Of a stretch of DNA of 64,000 nucleotides, positions 18,924-27,528 are shown piece by piece. Source of the DNA: Shewanella sediminis HAW-EB3. GTDB lineage: Bacteria > Pseudomonadota > Gammaproteobacteria > Enterobacterales > Shewanellaceae. A program made the translations under genes and the position numbers. Under the pieces are notes generated by a model. That model saw only the letters and a program-made list of their open reading frames with translations, was not told the origin of the DNA and did no database searches. The stretch covers positions 5,146,001 to 5,210,000 of the forward strand of contig NC_009831.1 of assembly GCF_000018025.1 (NCBI RefSeq). The letters run 5' to 3'. The number at the start of each line of letters is the position of its first letter. The first letter of the stretch is position 1.

Positions 18924-20486
18924 GAGTGATTCCGACAAGCTAATAGGACAACGCATTTTTAATGAACAACTCAACTTCTGATGGTTGAATAACTTCCTCT
19001 GCATCTTCAGCATCAGCTATAACAATCGATATTGTATCTAACGCTTTAAGTAACTTTTTACTTGAAGTCCATTCGGTGTTCCATAAACCGTGAGATTTAC
19101 CATCAACTATTTGGCATATTGGCTCTTCACTTGCGAATTCAACACCAACACTTTTGGGTTTGATAACCCTTTGCAACCAAAGTTCTAGATAACCGTTATA
19201 TGGTATGCGAGACATTTTACTACGAACTTTTTCCCACAAATCTTTCTTTTGCTCTGGTACAGCAAGTGAAATCAAGTGGCTTAAGATACCAGCAACAGCT
19301 GGGAACGTTGCTGGAGACACGAACGCAATATCAGTAGCAATCGCGACTTGAACCTCAAGATCATCAGGAGCCTCTTTTTGTTGGACTACCGATGAATGAA
19401 ACTCACTGACAAGTCTCTTCAGAGCACCACTATTGGGATATTTAATACCAAATGAATGTAAGCGAAGAAGCTGCTTTTGGATTGTTTTTGCATTTGCTAC
19501 GCCTAAATCCTGAAGTTCAATACCCGCTAATTTATCCGGTTTAATTGACCCCGAGACTACATTTGAACTAAGAAAGGTTTTAGCTACTCCGAGTTTCATA
19601 CCCACCACTCTCAATTTATCACTAATGATTTTGAGAATTTCTTCGGACTTATCATTACTATTTGAAAATATTCGATAGTCGTCTCGATAGCGAAGTATCT
19701 TGAAGTCTGTAAAAGTATTTAATTCTTCGCTGATAAGCTCATCAACATAGCCTAGAACCATTTCTGCTATCAAGTCCATCAAGGCAGAGCCTTGAGGGAT
19801 ACCATTTGTCTGCCCTGCTCGACTAGATTGAATATGAAAGTCGATAGCATTACCCAGTAATGACTTGTCTTTCTTCTTTTCTTTAGCTACTTGCCTGCCA
19901 TGAAGGGCCCAAACAATGCTATGCGTATATATTGAGCCATAGCAATCCGTCACATCCGTGTGCAGAACATTGGTGCACTCCAAAGAGTACATTAGTGATT
20001 TTTGTTCTACAGCTTGCCACCAGTTTTTGACTTGTGCAGCCTGATCTTTATCTGTGTCTTGCGATAGGACTGGTAGGCTACAGCATTCAATAATACTGGA
20101 CTCAAACTCTTTGAAGCGTTTGACAATAAAAGCCCAATTTTCTTCTTTGCAAACAACATCGAGTAAGGCTACATAAATAATTGGGTGGATGAGCTCATAT
20201 GGACGCCAAGATAGCTTGCCATCTTTGTTGGTAATGAGGTTATAGTTAACGTCATCACAATCTGAAGGAGATTTCCCGTTTTTAAACTGACTAAATGGTC
20301 TACCATTGAGCTCCGAATCGACTTTCTCCAGTACTGGTGCGAAGCTAATGTAATTAGGCAGGTCACCATTAAAATAGCTACTATCTTTGAGAAAATGCTG
20401 CTTAGCCTCTTCACTCGTCAATTCTAATAATTGCTTCATATATGTAACCTCATAATACATACCCAAACTCAAACAACACGCCTAAC
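18841..20486 (-). mobile_element. Integron gene cassette carrying a reverse transcriptase
   Basis: The cassette runs from a GTTAGGC core (plus-strand GCCTAAC, 20480-20486) through a leader of about 40 bases and one ORF to the attC at 18835-18923. That is the compact promoterless-cassette layout. Length is about 1.65 kb, large for a cassette. No integrase gene is visible on either side. Upstream of GTTAGGC the minus strand has GTTATCG and GCTGC elements that could be an attI or a decayed attC. Confidence 0.72.
18940..20439 (-). CDS. Reverse transcriptase of the Abi/unknown-group type, putative phage-defence RT
   Basis: 499 residues from MKQLLELTSEEAKQHFL; this ATG has GAGG at 8 bases, while the TTG at 20472 and ATG at 20460 lack one. 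RT motifs in order: A, LHTDVTDCYGSIYTHS (about 155-170); B, GIPQGSALMDLIAEMVLG (about 209); C, LRYRDDYRIF with the catalytic DD (about 250); D, LGVAKTF (about 283). About 180 helical residues follow. There is no maturase or HNH domain, so it is not a group II intron protein, and no retron msr/msd is seen. Such RTs (Abi and DRT groups) give abortive or DNA-synthesis-based phage defence; the subclass is not assigned. Confidence 0.85.
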   Translation of the reverse strand: MKQLLELTSEEAKQHFLKDSSYFNGDLPNYISFAPVLEKVDSELNGRPFSQFKNGKSPSDCDDVNYNLITNKDGKLSWRPYELIHPIIYVALLDVVCKEENWAFIVKRFKEFESSIIECCSLPVLSQDTDKDQAAQVKNWWQAVEQKSLMYSLECTNVLHTDVTDCYGSIYTHSIVWALHGRQVAKEKKKDKSLLGNAIDFHIQSSRAGQTNGIPQGSALMDLIAEMVLGYVDELISEELNTFTDFKILRYRDDYRIFSNSNDKSEEILKIISDKLRVVGMKLGVAKTFLSSNVVSGSIKPDKLAGIELQDLGVANAKTIQKQLLRLHSFGIKYPNSGALKRLVSEFHSSVVQQKEAPDDLEVQVAIATDIAFVSPATFPAVAGILSHLISLAVPEQKKDLWEKVRSKMSRIPYNGYLELWLQRVIKPKSVGVEFASEEPICQIVDGKSHGLWNTEWTSSKKLLKALDTISIVIADAEDAEEVIQPSEVELFIKNALSY

Positions 20487-20520
20487 GTCTTATTCAATAG
20501 CAGCACGATAACGTTCTTGG
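20480..20520 (-). other. Candidate cassette insertion point (attI or attC remnant)
   Basis: On the minus strand: CGTTATCG, GTGCTGC, then AAGACGTTAGGCGTG. The GTTAGGC core is where the cassette joins. Upstream GTTATCG and GCTGC resemble the weak direct repeats of an attI, but no intI gene lies beside it. Inference only. Confidence 0.35.
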
Positions 20521-20723
20521 CTGCTTGCTCAGCTAGGTAAAACTACCACCTACAACTCATTGCTGCAAAAGGAATTTTCCCTATCTCATAAAGAAAAACA
20601 TTCAGAACGGTCCGGTAAAGAGATGTGTGGAGGGTTTATGAGGTCTGCATAAGATTTTACTGGGTTGCACAACAAGCTGATATTTAGCGGATAAAGGCTA
20701 ATCGAAGAGACAAAATCCCCCAG

Positions 20724-20814
20724 TGTAGATGCAGCTGCGAGCTTCCAAAACAGGGACGTTTTGGCAGAGCCCACAGGGATGTGCTAGTGGCGACTCGCAG
20801 AAGCATCTGCACAC
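20724..20814. repeat. Structured palindromic intergenic element
   Basis: Outer inverted arms (AGATGC-AG-CTGCGAG at 20728 and CTCGCAGAAGCATCT at 20795-20809) enclose two smaller hairpins: CCAAAAC-AGGGAC-GTTTTGG (20745-20764) and AGCCCACA-GGGA-TGTGCT (20768-20785). The multi-stem design looks like a mosaic intergenic repeat; a structured RNA is the alternative. Confidence 0.6.
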
Positions 20815-20931
20815 ACCTCGCCGGACAGGCGTTAAACTACATTGAAGGTAAGACCTTCGAACACTTCCAAACATAAAAACCAGCCGAGTGAACGAAGGTA
20901 AAAATGTAATCAGCCTTCATTCGAAGGCGAG

Positions 20932-21522
20932 CTACTCATGTCCCCAAGGTGTTGGCGGCAGCGCCACGGGTTTAGTCAGATCGAAATCCACCCTGAAATC
21001 ACGCTCTTCACGAGTCAGCCTATAAGTGAACTCGGTTGGCTTGATATACATATGCCACACATTAGTGATAGACACATCTAAGCCATTTTCTCTGAAGTTG
21101 TTGATAGAGTATGCATCAACTGGGAAAGACTGCTCAGTCTCACTGCCCATATCCGATGTCATGCCACCATACATGGTCACCTTGTCTTCCGTGCCGTCTT
21201 GATGACGATGATCATGAGCCAGATGCAAACCATACTTAGTCTTGGTGATAACCCAGGTCCGGGAGTGGTCATTACCCACATGGAATGGCACCTTAAGCTC
21301 GCTGTCACTGCACTCACGCACATGCATTATCAGTGATTTCCCACGAAACGCCGAGTCAGCACTGTTGCCGGCGGTGACGCTTCCCTCAAATGCCTTACCA
21401 CAGTGCGCTGCGATACTATCGAAAAAGGCATCCTGCTCCGATGTCGTTGCCGACACAGGCAGTGAGAGCATGGTTGCCACAGCAGCCAACAGGCCAAACC
21501 TTGAGTATTTTATTGTTTTCAT
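20932..21522 (-). CDS. Hypothetical periplasmic protein
   Basis: 196 residues from MKTIKYSRFGLLAAVATMLS, a signal peptide ending near VSATTS; an earlier in-frame ATG at 21537 is weaker. The mature part has two cysteines (AAHCGKAFEG, HVRECSDSE), several His (GLHLAHDHRHQDGTEDK) and ends PPTPWGHE. No family recognised; the His-rich stretch may bind metal. It lies on the same strand as the ttr-like genes but behind a terminator, so it is probably transcribed alone. Confidence 0.65.
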   Translation of the reverse strand: MKTIKYSRFGLLAAVATMLSLPVSATTSEQDAFFDSIAAHCGKAFEGSVTAGNSADSAFRGKSLIMHVRECSDSELKVPFHVGNDHSRTWVITKTKYGLHLAHDHRHQDGTEDKVTMYGGMTSDMGSETEQSFPVDAYSINNFRENGLDVSITNVWHMYIKPTEFTYRLTREERDFRVDFDLTKPVALPPTPWGHE

Positions 21523-21713
21523 TATCTTCTCCGTCAATTTGACTATCTGTCAATTCATAGCGATTTGTATCACAACCCAAAGAGACTAGCACAGAGAGAT
21601 AAATTAAAACTGAATACTCTTTAACGACTAAAAAATGAGCGACTCAACAGCTTATCTGACGCTTTGGTTCAATGAGCTTACTGGATAGAGATTGATACAG
21701 AGTGTGATGTTAT

Positions 21714-21745
21714 TAAAAAAACCTCTACAACAAACGTTCTAGAGG
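21714..21745 (-). terminator. Terminator after ttrA-like gene
   Basis: Minus strand: CCTCTA, 12-nt loop, TAGAGG, TTTTTTT. It lies 237 bases past the TtrA-like stop. Closer to the stop, a long GC-rich hairpin (about 21939-21973) is a second possible 3' end. Confidence 0.75.
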
Positions 21746-21981
21746 CAACCAAATATGATGATGTGGTTAGGTGTGGTTAGATGAACTTGGAATGCTTGTT
21801 AACAACCTTTAGTGGCACGATCCATTTTGTGCCCCTTCAAAGTCGTTGTCTCATTGCCGGTAAACCTGCAATGAGTATGTCAATAATGATTAAAACTAAG
21901 CTGACTATAAGTTTGAGATATGACTATCTGCAACGAGTCCCCCTCACTGACAGCTCTGAGGGGGGCTCCTTTTATCAACCG

Positions 21982-24900
21982 TTATGCCTTCTCTACACGT
22001 ACCGGCACACCGTGACGACAGTTGGCACCGGTCCAGTAGTCGTTGAGCATGCTGGCCTTGGTTTTACGGGTTGGATCAGACGGTATCATCTGGTTGATTG
22101 CGACTCCTCCCGCACGTTCCTTAAGTCCGGGCACTGACTTGCCATTGATGACTCGATTGTCAGCTCCGAAGCCTTGTGAATGTCCAAACCCATGGGATAC
22201 ACACACAGCACCTTTAGCAACACCCGAATCGGTCTGCAACAGACCAACGGCAGGCTTGCCATTCGCAGTTATCAGCTTCACGCTATCGCCGTCGCTTAAG
22301 CCCTGCTCATTGGCTGTGTCTAGGTTCATATAGACATAGTTAGTAGGACTAATTTCGGCGATACGCTTATAGGCCACCGCATAGTTAGAGCGCACTGTCG
22401 CCTTGTAGCTTGAGAACAACAGAGGGTACTCAGACTTAGGCCAATGGCTCTCCCAGGTATCTCCATTCCAGAACTTATGTTCCTGATAGGTGATAGTGCC
22501 AGGATAACGCTCTCCGGAGTACGCATGACGCAAGTGTGTTACTGCTTCATGATAGATCTGCAGACACTTAGCCCCCGCCCCCTTGATGAACTCACCGTCA
22601 TAACGATCATCCGCCACATAGTAACCACCTCGAGACAATAGAGACTCGACCTGACTCGTTTCGGTTGGGGTCAGTCTTGGTGTCAGTGGCTTCATCGCAT
22701 AATCCAGCCCGGCCCACTCTCTGTCCTCAGCCGTCACCTTAGGCAGGTCTTCACACTGAGCCGCAACGTTGGCCAGATACTTAGCATGCCAATCTTCGAA
22801 ACATAGCAGATCTGATTGATGGCCATCCGCGTGAGCGATAGCACCTTTACCGAAGCCTGGTAGCTTCATCTCCAGGGCGATATCGATCAACAGCTGTTCC
22901 ATACACACATGCTGACCACGTTCGTTTTTAACTGTTCTGGGTGTGACCAATGGCGATGCCGCAACGATGCCCAGCATATGTGAGCCCCACATACGATCCG
23001 CCGCATACTCTTCCAGCATTGAGCGATCCGGAATGAAATAATCCGCATAACGGTTAGTCTCATTCATGTGACAGTCGATGCCGACAATTAACGGCAGACG
23101 CTTAGGATCGGCGATGCTCGCCACAACTTCCTGGCTGATCGATGCCGCACTATAGAGGAAGTTGTTACGCCAGTTGAACAGCACCTTGGCCCGATATGGG
23201 TCGGCGTTAGCATGACTGGTCCACTGCTCTGCCGCGTTCATGGCCGGCAGTGCTTCGTGCCATGGCGTGCTGGCTGGATAAGGATTTTGCCCCTTGGCAA
23301 CCTTCTGCTTATATTCGGTTGAAGACTCGTAGGCACCATCACGACAGGCATTGACTACGCCATCTAAACTGACACCATCGGCGATATTAGCCAGATCGTA
23401 GCGCCCTTCCATGCCGCCGATAGGTCCGTTACCATAGCTCGCGCCACCTTTAGCGTCGTGGGATCCGACTAAGGTATTTAACGTTGCCCAGATCCAACCC
23501 ATCACGAAGCCATCGGAGGAGTTAGTACCGCCGTTACCCGCGATACAGGCCTTACGGCCATAATGGCCCAGGTCTTTCGCCACCTGACGCATATCTTCGA
23601 CAGCTATCCCCGATTGCTCGGCATAGACCTTCATGCTGGTGCGCTGTGCTTCTTCGCGAAGCAGAGACAGGGAGGAGACCAGCTTAACCCTGCGGCCCTT
23701 ACTGTCTTTAAGCGTTTTACTGACAAACAGCTCAGCCTTGTCACCCGATTCGGCAGACACCAGGGTCTGACTACCCGACTTGATGATTAACGCTTCATCA
23801 CCACCGAGACCGAAATCAGCCGCTTTCGCAAATCCTTTGTAGTTAGGATGCTTAGGATCCATCACCACCAAGTGTCCGGCATTGGTATAGTTAAGCTCGC
23901 CCGCCGCCTTCGCCGCCTTCTCACTTGCCCCTTCGAGATGGACCTTGTTGAACAACCCCTCTTCGAGCATGGTGCGAATAACACCGAAGGAGAACGCCGC
24001 ATCCTGGCCCGGTTTAACCGCTAACCACTTGGCATTGGTATCTGCAGCAACTGTGGTACGCAGTAGTGGATCGACGCACACATATTTAAACTTTCTATCG
24101 ACCCGGCTATCGGCAAGTCCACGACCGGCCCGGTTGAGACTGTTACCCGATGACCCCGGGCTGGTGCCCATAAACAGGCCATATTCGACATTTTCCCAAT
24201 CGACATCGTTGAGCCACTCTTCGAAGTCCGGCGACATACCCAGAGAAAAACCCGTCACCTGCGCCGCGCCACAATAGGCGTGTTTAGTGCCTAAGTTGCT
24301 GGTACCCCATGATTGCTGCATAAAGCGTGCATAGAAACTGCCGCGCAGCGTATCTTCGGCGCAGAAGGTAGCAAACAAGTGGTTAGCCGCTGTGCCAAAC
24401 TCCGGGTATCCGGGTTTAACTTGCTTATCGAGCTGGCGTACCGCCCTTAAGCCCTCAACGTGGCCTTCGCCAAACAGATCCCCACCGTTTACGATCTCTG
24501 ATAGTGCCTGCTCATAGCTGATAGTGACCCACTTGCCTTCGCCACGCTTGCCCGCACGCTTAAGCACCTGCGTCACACGGCGTTCATCATCGACCGAATC
24601 GGCACAACTTGCTCCCTTCGCACAGGTAGTGGCACGGTTTTCGAGTCCGGCCTCACCCGCCAAGGCAACATAGCTTTGCTTCACTGCCGTATCAATCGGC
24701 AATGGAGCGCCAGAGTTGTTCTCACAATAGGGGTTACCACCGACTTTCAGAACCTTGTCATTGGCTTCGTCGATACGTACCCGCAGGCCGCAGATGTTGT
24801 AGCAGCTAAAGCAGCGTGAATAAGCGGTACGAATGCCTGGCGTTCTCTGCCACTGGCCGTCACTGCCCTGCTGACACTCAGGAGGAATTGGGTGACCGAA

Positions 24901-25023
24901 ATGTGCCACATCCTGGCTACGTTTAGGCCCATTGGTATGCCCTTTATCGCCACAAGCGACTGTCGCAGCGCCGGCAACAGAAACGATACCCGCTCGGGTT
25001 AAAAATTTACGTCTGTCCATCAT
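21982..25023 (-). CDS. ttrA: Tetrathionate reductase-like molybdopterin catalytic subunit (TtrA-like)
   Basis: 1013 residues, the usual size for TtrA (about 1020). The N-terminus MMDRRKFLTRAGIVSVAG is a twin-arginine signal, followed by TVAC, a possible lipobox. The 4Fe-4S motif is CFSCYNICG at about residue 71 with a fourth Cys (TTCAKGASC) near 131. HAYCGAAQ probably supplies the Cys ligand to Mo. The C-terminal domain binds the second pterin (VSHGFGHSQGFGADNRV). TtrA reduces tetrathionate to thiosulfate; the related selenate/arsenate enzymes are the alternative. The FeS subunit gene lies 6 bases upstream; TtrC and the TtrSR sensor pair are absent. Confidence 0.75.
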   Translation of the reverse strand: MMDRRKFLTRAGIVSVAGAATVACGDKGHTNGPKRSQDVAHFGHPIPPECQQGSDGQWQRTPGIRTAYSRCFSCYNICGLRVRIDEANDKVLKVGGNPYCENNSGAPLPIDTAVKQSYVALAGEAGLENRATTCAKGASCADSVDDERRVTQVLKRAGKRGEGKWVTISYEQALSEIVNGGDLFGEGHVEGLRAVRQLDKQVKPGYPEFGTAANHLFATFCAEDTLRGSFYARFMQQSWGTSNLGTKHAYCGAAQVTGFSLGMSPDFEEWLNDVDWENVEYGLFMGTSPGSSGNSLNRAGRGLADSRVDRKFKYVCVDPLLRTTVAADTNAKWLAVKPGQDAAFSFGVIRTMLEEGLFNKVHLEGASEKAAKAAGELNYTNAGHLVVMDPKHPNYKGFAKAADFGLGGDEALIIKSGSQTLVSAESGDKAELFVSKTLKDSKGRRVKLVSSLSLLREEAQRTSMKVYAEQSGIAVEDMRQVAKDLGHYGRKACIAGNGGTNSSDGFVMGWIWATLNTLVGSHDAKGGASYGNGPIGGMEGRYDLANIADGVSLDGVVNACRDGAYESSTEYKQKVAKGQNPYPASTPWHEALPAMNAAEQWTSHANADPYRAKVLFNWRNNFLYSAASISQEVVASIADPKRLPLIVGIDCHMNETNRYADYFIPDRSMLEEYAADRMWGSHMLGIVAASPLVTPRTVKNERGQHVCMEQLLIDIALEMKLPGFGKGAIAHADGHQSDLLCFEDWHAKYLANVAAQCEDLPKVTAEDREWAGLDYAMKPLTPRLTPTETSQVESLLSRGGYYVADDRYDGEFIKGAGAKCLQIYHEAVTHLRHAYSGERYPGTITYQEHKFWNGDTWESHWPKSEYPLLFSSYKATVRSNYAVAYKRIAEISPTNYVYMNLDTANEQGLSDGDSVKLITANGKPAVGLLQTDSGVAKGAVCVSHGFGHSQGFGADNRVINGKSVPGLKERAGGVAINQMIPSDPTRKTKASMLNDYWTGANCRHGVPVRVEKA

Positions 25024-25029
25024 CTGCTC

Positions 25030-25725
25030 CTAGCGTTGCCATTCGAGGAAGTTAAGCGACAAGATCTCTTGATCATCTGCCTGCTCGGGTAAACCGATAT
25101 AAAAAATATTGGGCTTAGTGCCCGACTCAGAGAGCATGGCATATACCTTATTGTCTCTGACTAACTGAGAAACCTTACTCTTCGGATCATTAAGATCGCC
25201 GAAACTTCTGGCCTCACCGATGCAAGTCTCTACACAGGCAGGAAGCAGACCCGCTGAAACGCGATGAATACAGAAGTTACATTTTTCGGGAGGAGTTTCT
25301 AAGGTTTCATCTTTGCGTCTTGCGCCATAAGGGCAGGCGTCGACACAGAGCTGGCAATGAATGCACTCTTCGTGGTCGATAACCACGATGCCATCTTCTT
25401 CACGCTTATAAGTCGCCTCAACGGGACAGACATATACACAGGCAGGGTTATCACATTGATTACACTGATTAGGTACGGCCAGAGTCGCAAAGCTATCACC
25501 TTGCTCTATACAGGCTTGATTGACACGAGTTCTGCCTCTTCCCGCCTCAGTCTGATTTTCCATGGCACAGGATACGGTGCAAGATAAACAGCCGGTACAG
25601 CGGCGCACATCAAACACCATGGCCAAGCGTTTTCCTGGAGTCTTAGCTTGCAGCTGTGCACTAGGTACGATTGCAAGCATGGCGCCGCCGGCCGCCATTT
25701 TTAATATGGAACGTCTATCTAACAT
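25030..25725 (-). CDS. ttrB: Four-cluster ferredoxin subunit, TtrB-like
   Basis: 231 residues. MLDRRSILKMAAGGAM is a twin-arginine-like signal. Four cysteine groups follow: CTGCLSCTVSC, CNQCDNPACVYVC, CIHCQLCVDACPYG and CNFCIHRVSAGLLPACVETC, matching the electron-transfer subunits of DMSO-reductase-family enzymes (PsrB/TtrB/NrfC type). It passes electrons to the catalytic subunit encoded 6 bases downstream. Without a local TtrC anchor, the electron donor must be encoded elsewhere, perhaps a CymA-like quinol dehydrogenase. Confidence 0.82.
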   Translation of the reverse strand: MLDRRSILKMAAGGAMLAIVPSAQLQAKTPGKRLAMVFDVRRCTGCLSCTVSCAMENQTEAGRGRTRVNQACIEQGDSFATLAVPNQCNQCDNPACVYVCPVEATYKREEDGIVVIDHEECIHCQLCVDACPYGARRKDETLETPPEKCNFCIHRVSAGLLPACVETCIGEARSFGDLNDPKSKVSQLVRDNKVYAMLSESGTKPNIFYIGLPEQADDQEILSLNFLEWQR

Positions 25726-26296
25726 ACATTTCCCTTAAATATGAGAGTAAAAAGCGTTCGCCTTTACTCCATACATTTATAGAAGTCTTATTATTAAAAT
25801 ACACGTAACTAGAATTAATATATAACACAAGACATATTTAAAGAGTCACAATTAAATAAAGATCACATTTACAAAATAAATTGAAATACTTTGAAATAAA
25901 AACGGCATAAGGTATTTGTGAACTAGGGAGTTATTCTTGCATTGGGTCACATCTAAAAAATAAATATAAAAATGGTGAAATTTTTTTAAACTTAACATTT
26001 ATGCAAACTATATAGGGGAACGACCACAACACCAATTTATCGATAAAAAACAAATAGATGGCTGAACATGGAACATTGGTACCAGAAGTTTTAAACCTTT
26101 CATAACAACAACTTACAAACATAGAAATATTCAACTGTAAATATCGACATCTGAATTTTGCAATTATTAATAATTGCAATTCGGGAGTTGCATCAAAGTT
26201 CTAATAATACCCATATTAAAACTGTGACATATAACACTGAATACTATTCAACATATATAGATGATACTCACACCAACTAATAACAAGCCATGCATC
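25726..26296. promoter_or_regulatory. AT-rich divergent promoter region
   Basis: 571 bases, very AT-rich, between the ttr-like operon and a lysR gene. It holds several TGTGA/TCACA half sites (for example 25844, 25862, 25947, 26223) that could bind CRP, but no full palindrome was found. ORFs here look spurious. LysR-controlled anaerobic promoters would fit; inference. Confidence 0.4.
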
Positions 26297-27268
26297 ATGA
26301 ATAAAATTGATCAACTTAATTACAATCAATTAAAAGTATTTATTGCTATATACGAGCATGGACAAAGTCATCAAGCTGCAAATGAATTAGGCATGACAGC
26401 TTCCGGCGTAAGTAGAACATTAAAAATACTACGGGATATATTTAAAGATTCACTCTTTATACGCCGCACTTCCGGTTTTATCGCCACCGAAAAAACACAT
26501 CAGTTAATTCCAATGGCTAAAGCCTTAGTTGCACAGTATCAAAAAATAGAAATGCAGCATTCAGTTTTCACTCCCGCAGAGTCAGGAGGCCAGTATACGA
26601 TTCACGCTTACGATGAATTTGTCTACGCCGTCCAAAAAGTGATACGCAATGACATCCTATTGGAAGCGCCTAACTTACGTTTCGATGTTCGCGTACTCAC
26701 CCATGATTGCAGTACCGAGCTTGCCAATGGTGATATGGATTTTGTCGTAGTCTATGAAGGCTTCAACGGCAAGAACCTTAATTACGAGATGTTTGCCGAA
26801 ACCGACAGCTTATACCTCTTGGTTAACAACGAACATCCCATTCTCACTCAGGAGCTCACACTAGAGAATATTTCCAATTACTCCTGTCTTGAGATCGATA
26901 ATTATGACGATCTTAGCTGTCCCTTGCTGGTGAACCTTTGCCGCGAAAAAGGGCTTTCCCCCATGGAGGTGGAAGGTTATACCGACAGCCTGGCTTCGGC
27001 TATCAGACTTCTCAGCGAATCAGATGCTATCACTTTGAGCTGTAATCAGTTTACCCGGCAGTTCGTCAAGATGATCCCTAAGATTCAATGTCTGAAATTG
27101 CCCGAAGATCTCGCGCAGCAATGCCGTATCCGTCGCCGGGAAAACCGTGAAATTGGTAACTATGTCCTGTATGGAGACACCAATAATTCCGCCGCCTTCA
27201 ACTGGGTCAAATCCAAATTAATCTGCGGATTAGAGAGAGAGTGGCGAGTCGCAAGTGAAGAGCAATAA
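26297..27268 (+). CDS. LysR-family transcriptional regulator
   Basis: 323 residues from MNKIDQLNYNQLKVFIAIYE; the ATG at 26261 would add 12 residues ahead of the usual LysR start. The HTH is AANELGMTASGVSRTLKILRD (residues 20-45). The effector domain follows (DFVVVYEGFNGKNLNYEMF, AIRLLSESDAITL). It sits between the TtrAB-like genes (divergent) and the molybdoenzyme operon at 27529 (same direction), so it may control either. It is single-copy and has no other linked gene. Confidence 0.85.
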   Translation: MNKIDQLNYNQLKVFIAIYEHGQSHQAANELGMTASGVSRTLKILRDIFKDSLFIRRTSGFIATEKTHQLIPMAKALVAQYQKIEMQHSVFTPAESGGQYTIHAYDEFVYAVQKVIRNDILLEAPNLRFDVRVLTHDCSTELANGDMDFVVVYEGFNGKNLNYEMFAETDSLYLLVNNEHPILTQELTLENISNYSCLEIDNYDDLSCPLLVNLCREKGLSPMEVEGYTDSLASAIRLLSESDAITLSCNQFTRQFVKMIPKIQCLKLPEDLAQQCRIRRRENREIGNYVLYGDTNNSAAFNWVKSKLICGLEREWRVASEEQ

Positions 27269-27528
27269 ATTTAACTATGCCGTGGAAAGATAGCTTGGTC
27301 TCCCTGCAAGCTGACAGCTTTTTTTCCCTGGCAGATCCACTTTAACAAGGAGCTTTAAAATATAAACACATAGATGTGAGTCGTAAATGTGAGCAGTAAA
27401 AAAGCAAGAGATGATACTTAAAAGCTACGCCAGAAGCAGGTATCACACATTGCTTAAATTATAAAAAATGATCGAACTTTGCAGATGAAAATAAGTAGTG
27501 AAAAACACTACCAAGATGGGGAACACAT
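27269..27528. other. Intergenic region before molybdoenzyme operon
   Basis: 260 bases. AAGATGGGGAACACAT precedes the ATG at 27529. No clear operator or terminator was found. Confidence 0.4.

Noticed and set aside
18940..20439. Group II intron or retron reverse transcriptase
   Set aside because: No maturase/HNH part, no intron domains and no msr/msd-like inverted repeats; the gene is bounded by integron sites.
21781..22137. 118-codon plus-strand ORF
   Set aside because: It runs antisense into the TtrA-like gene and has no homology-like features.
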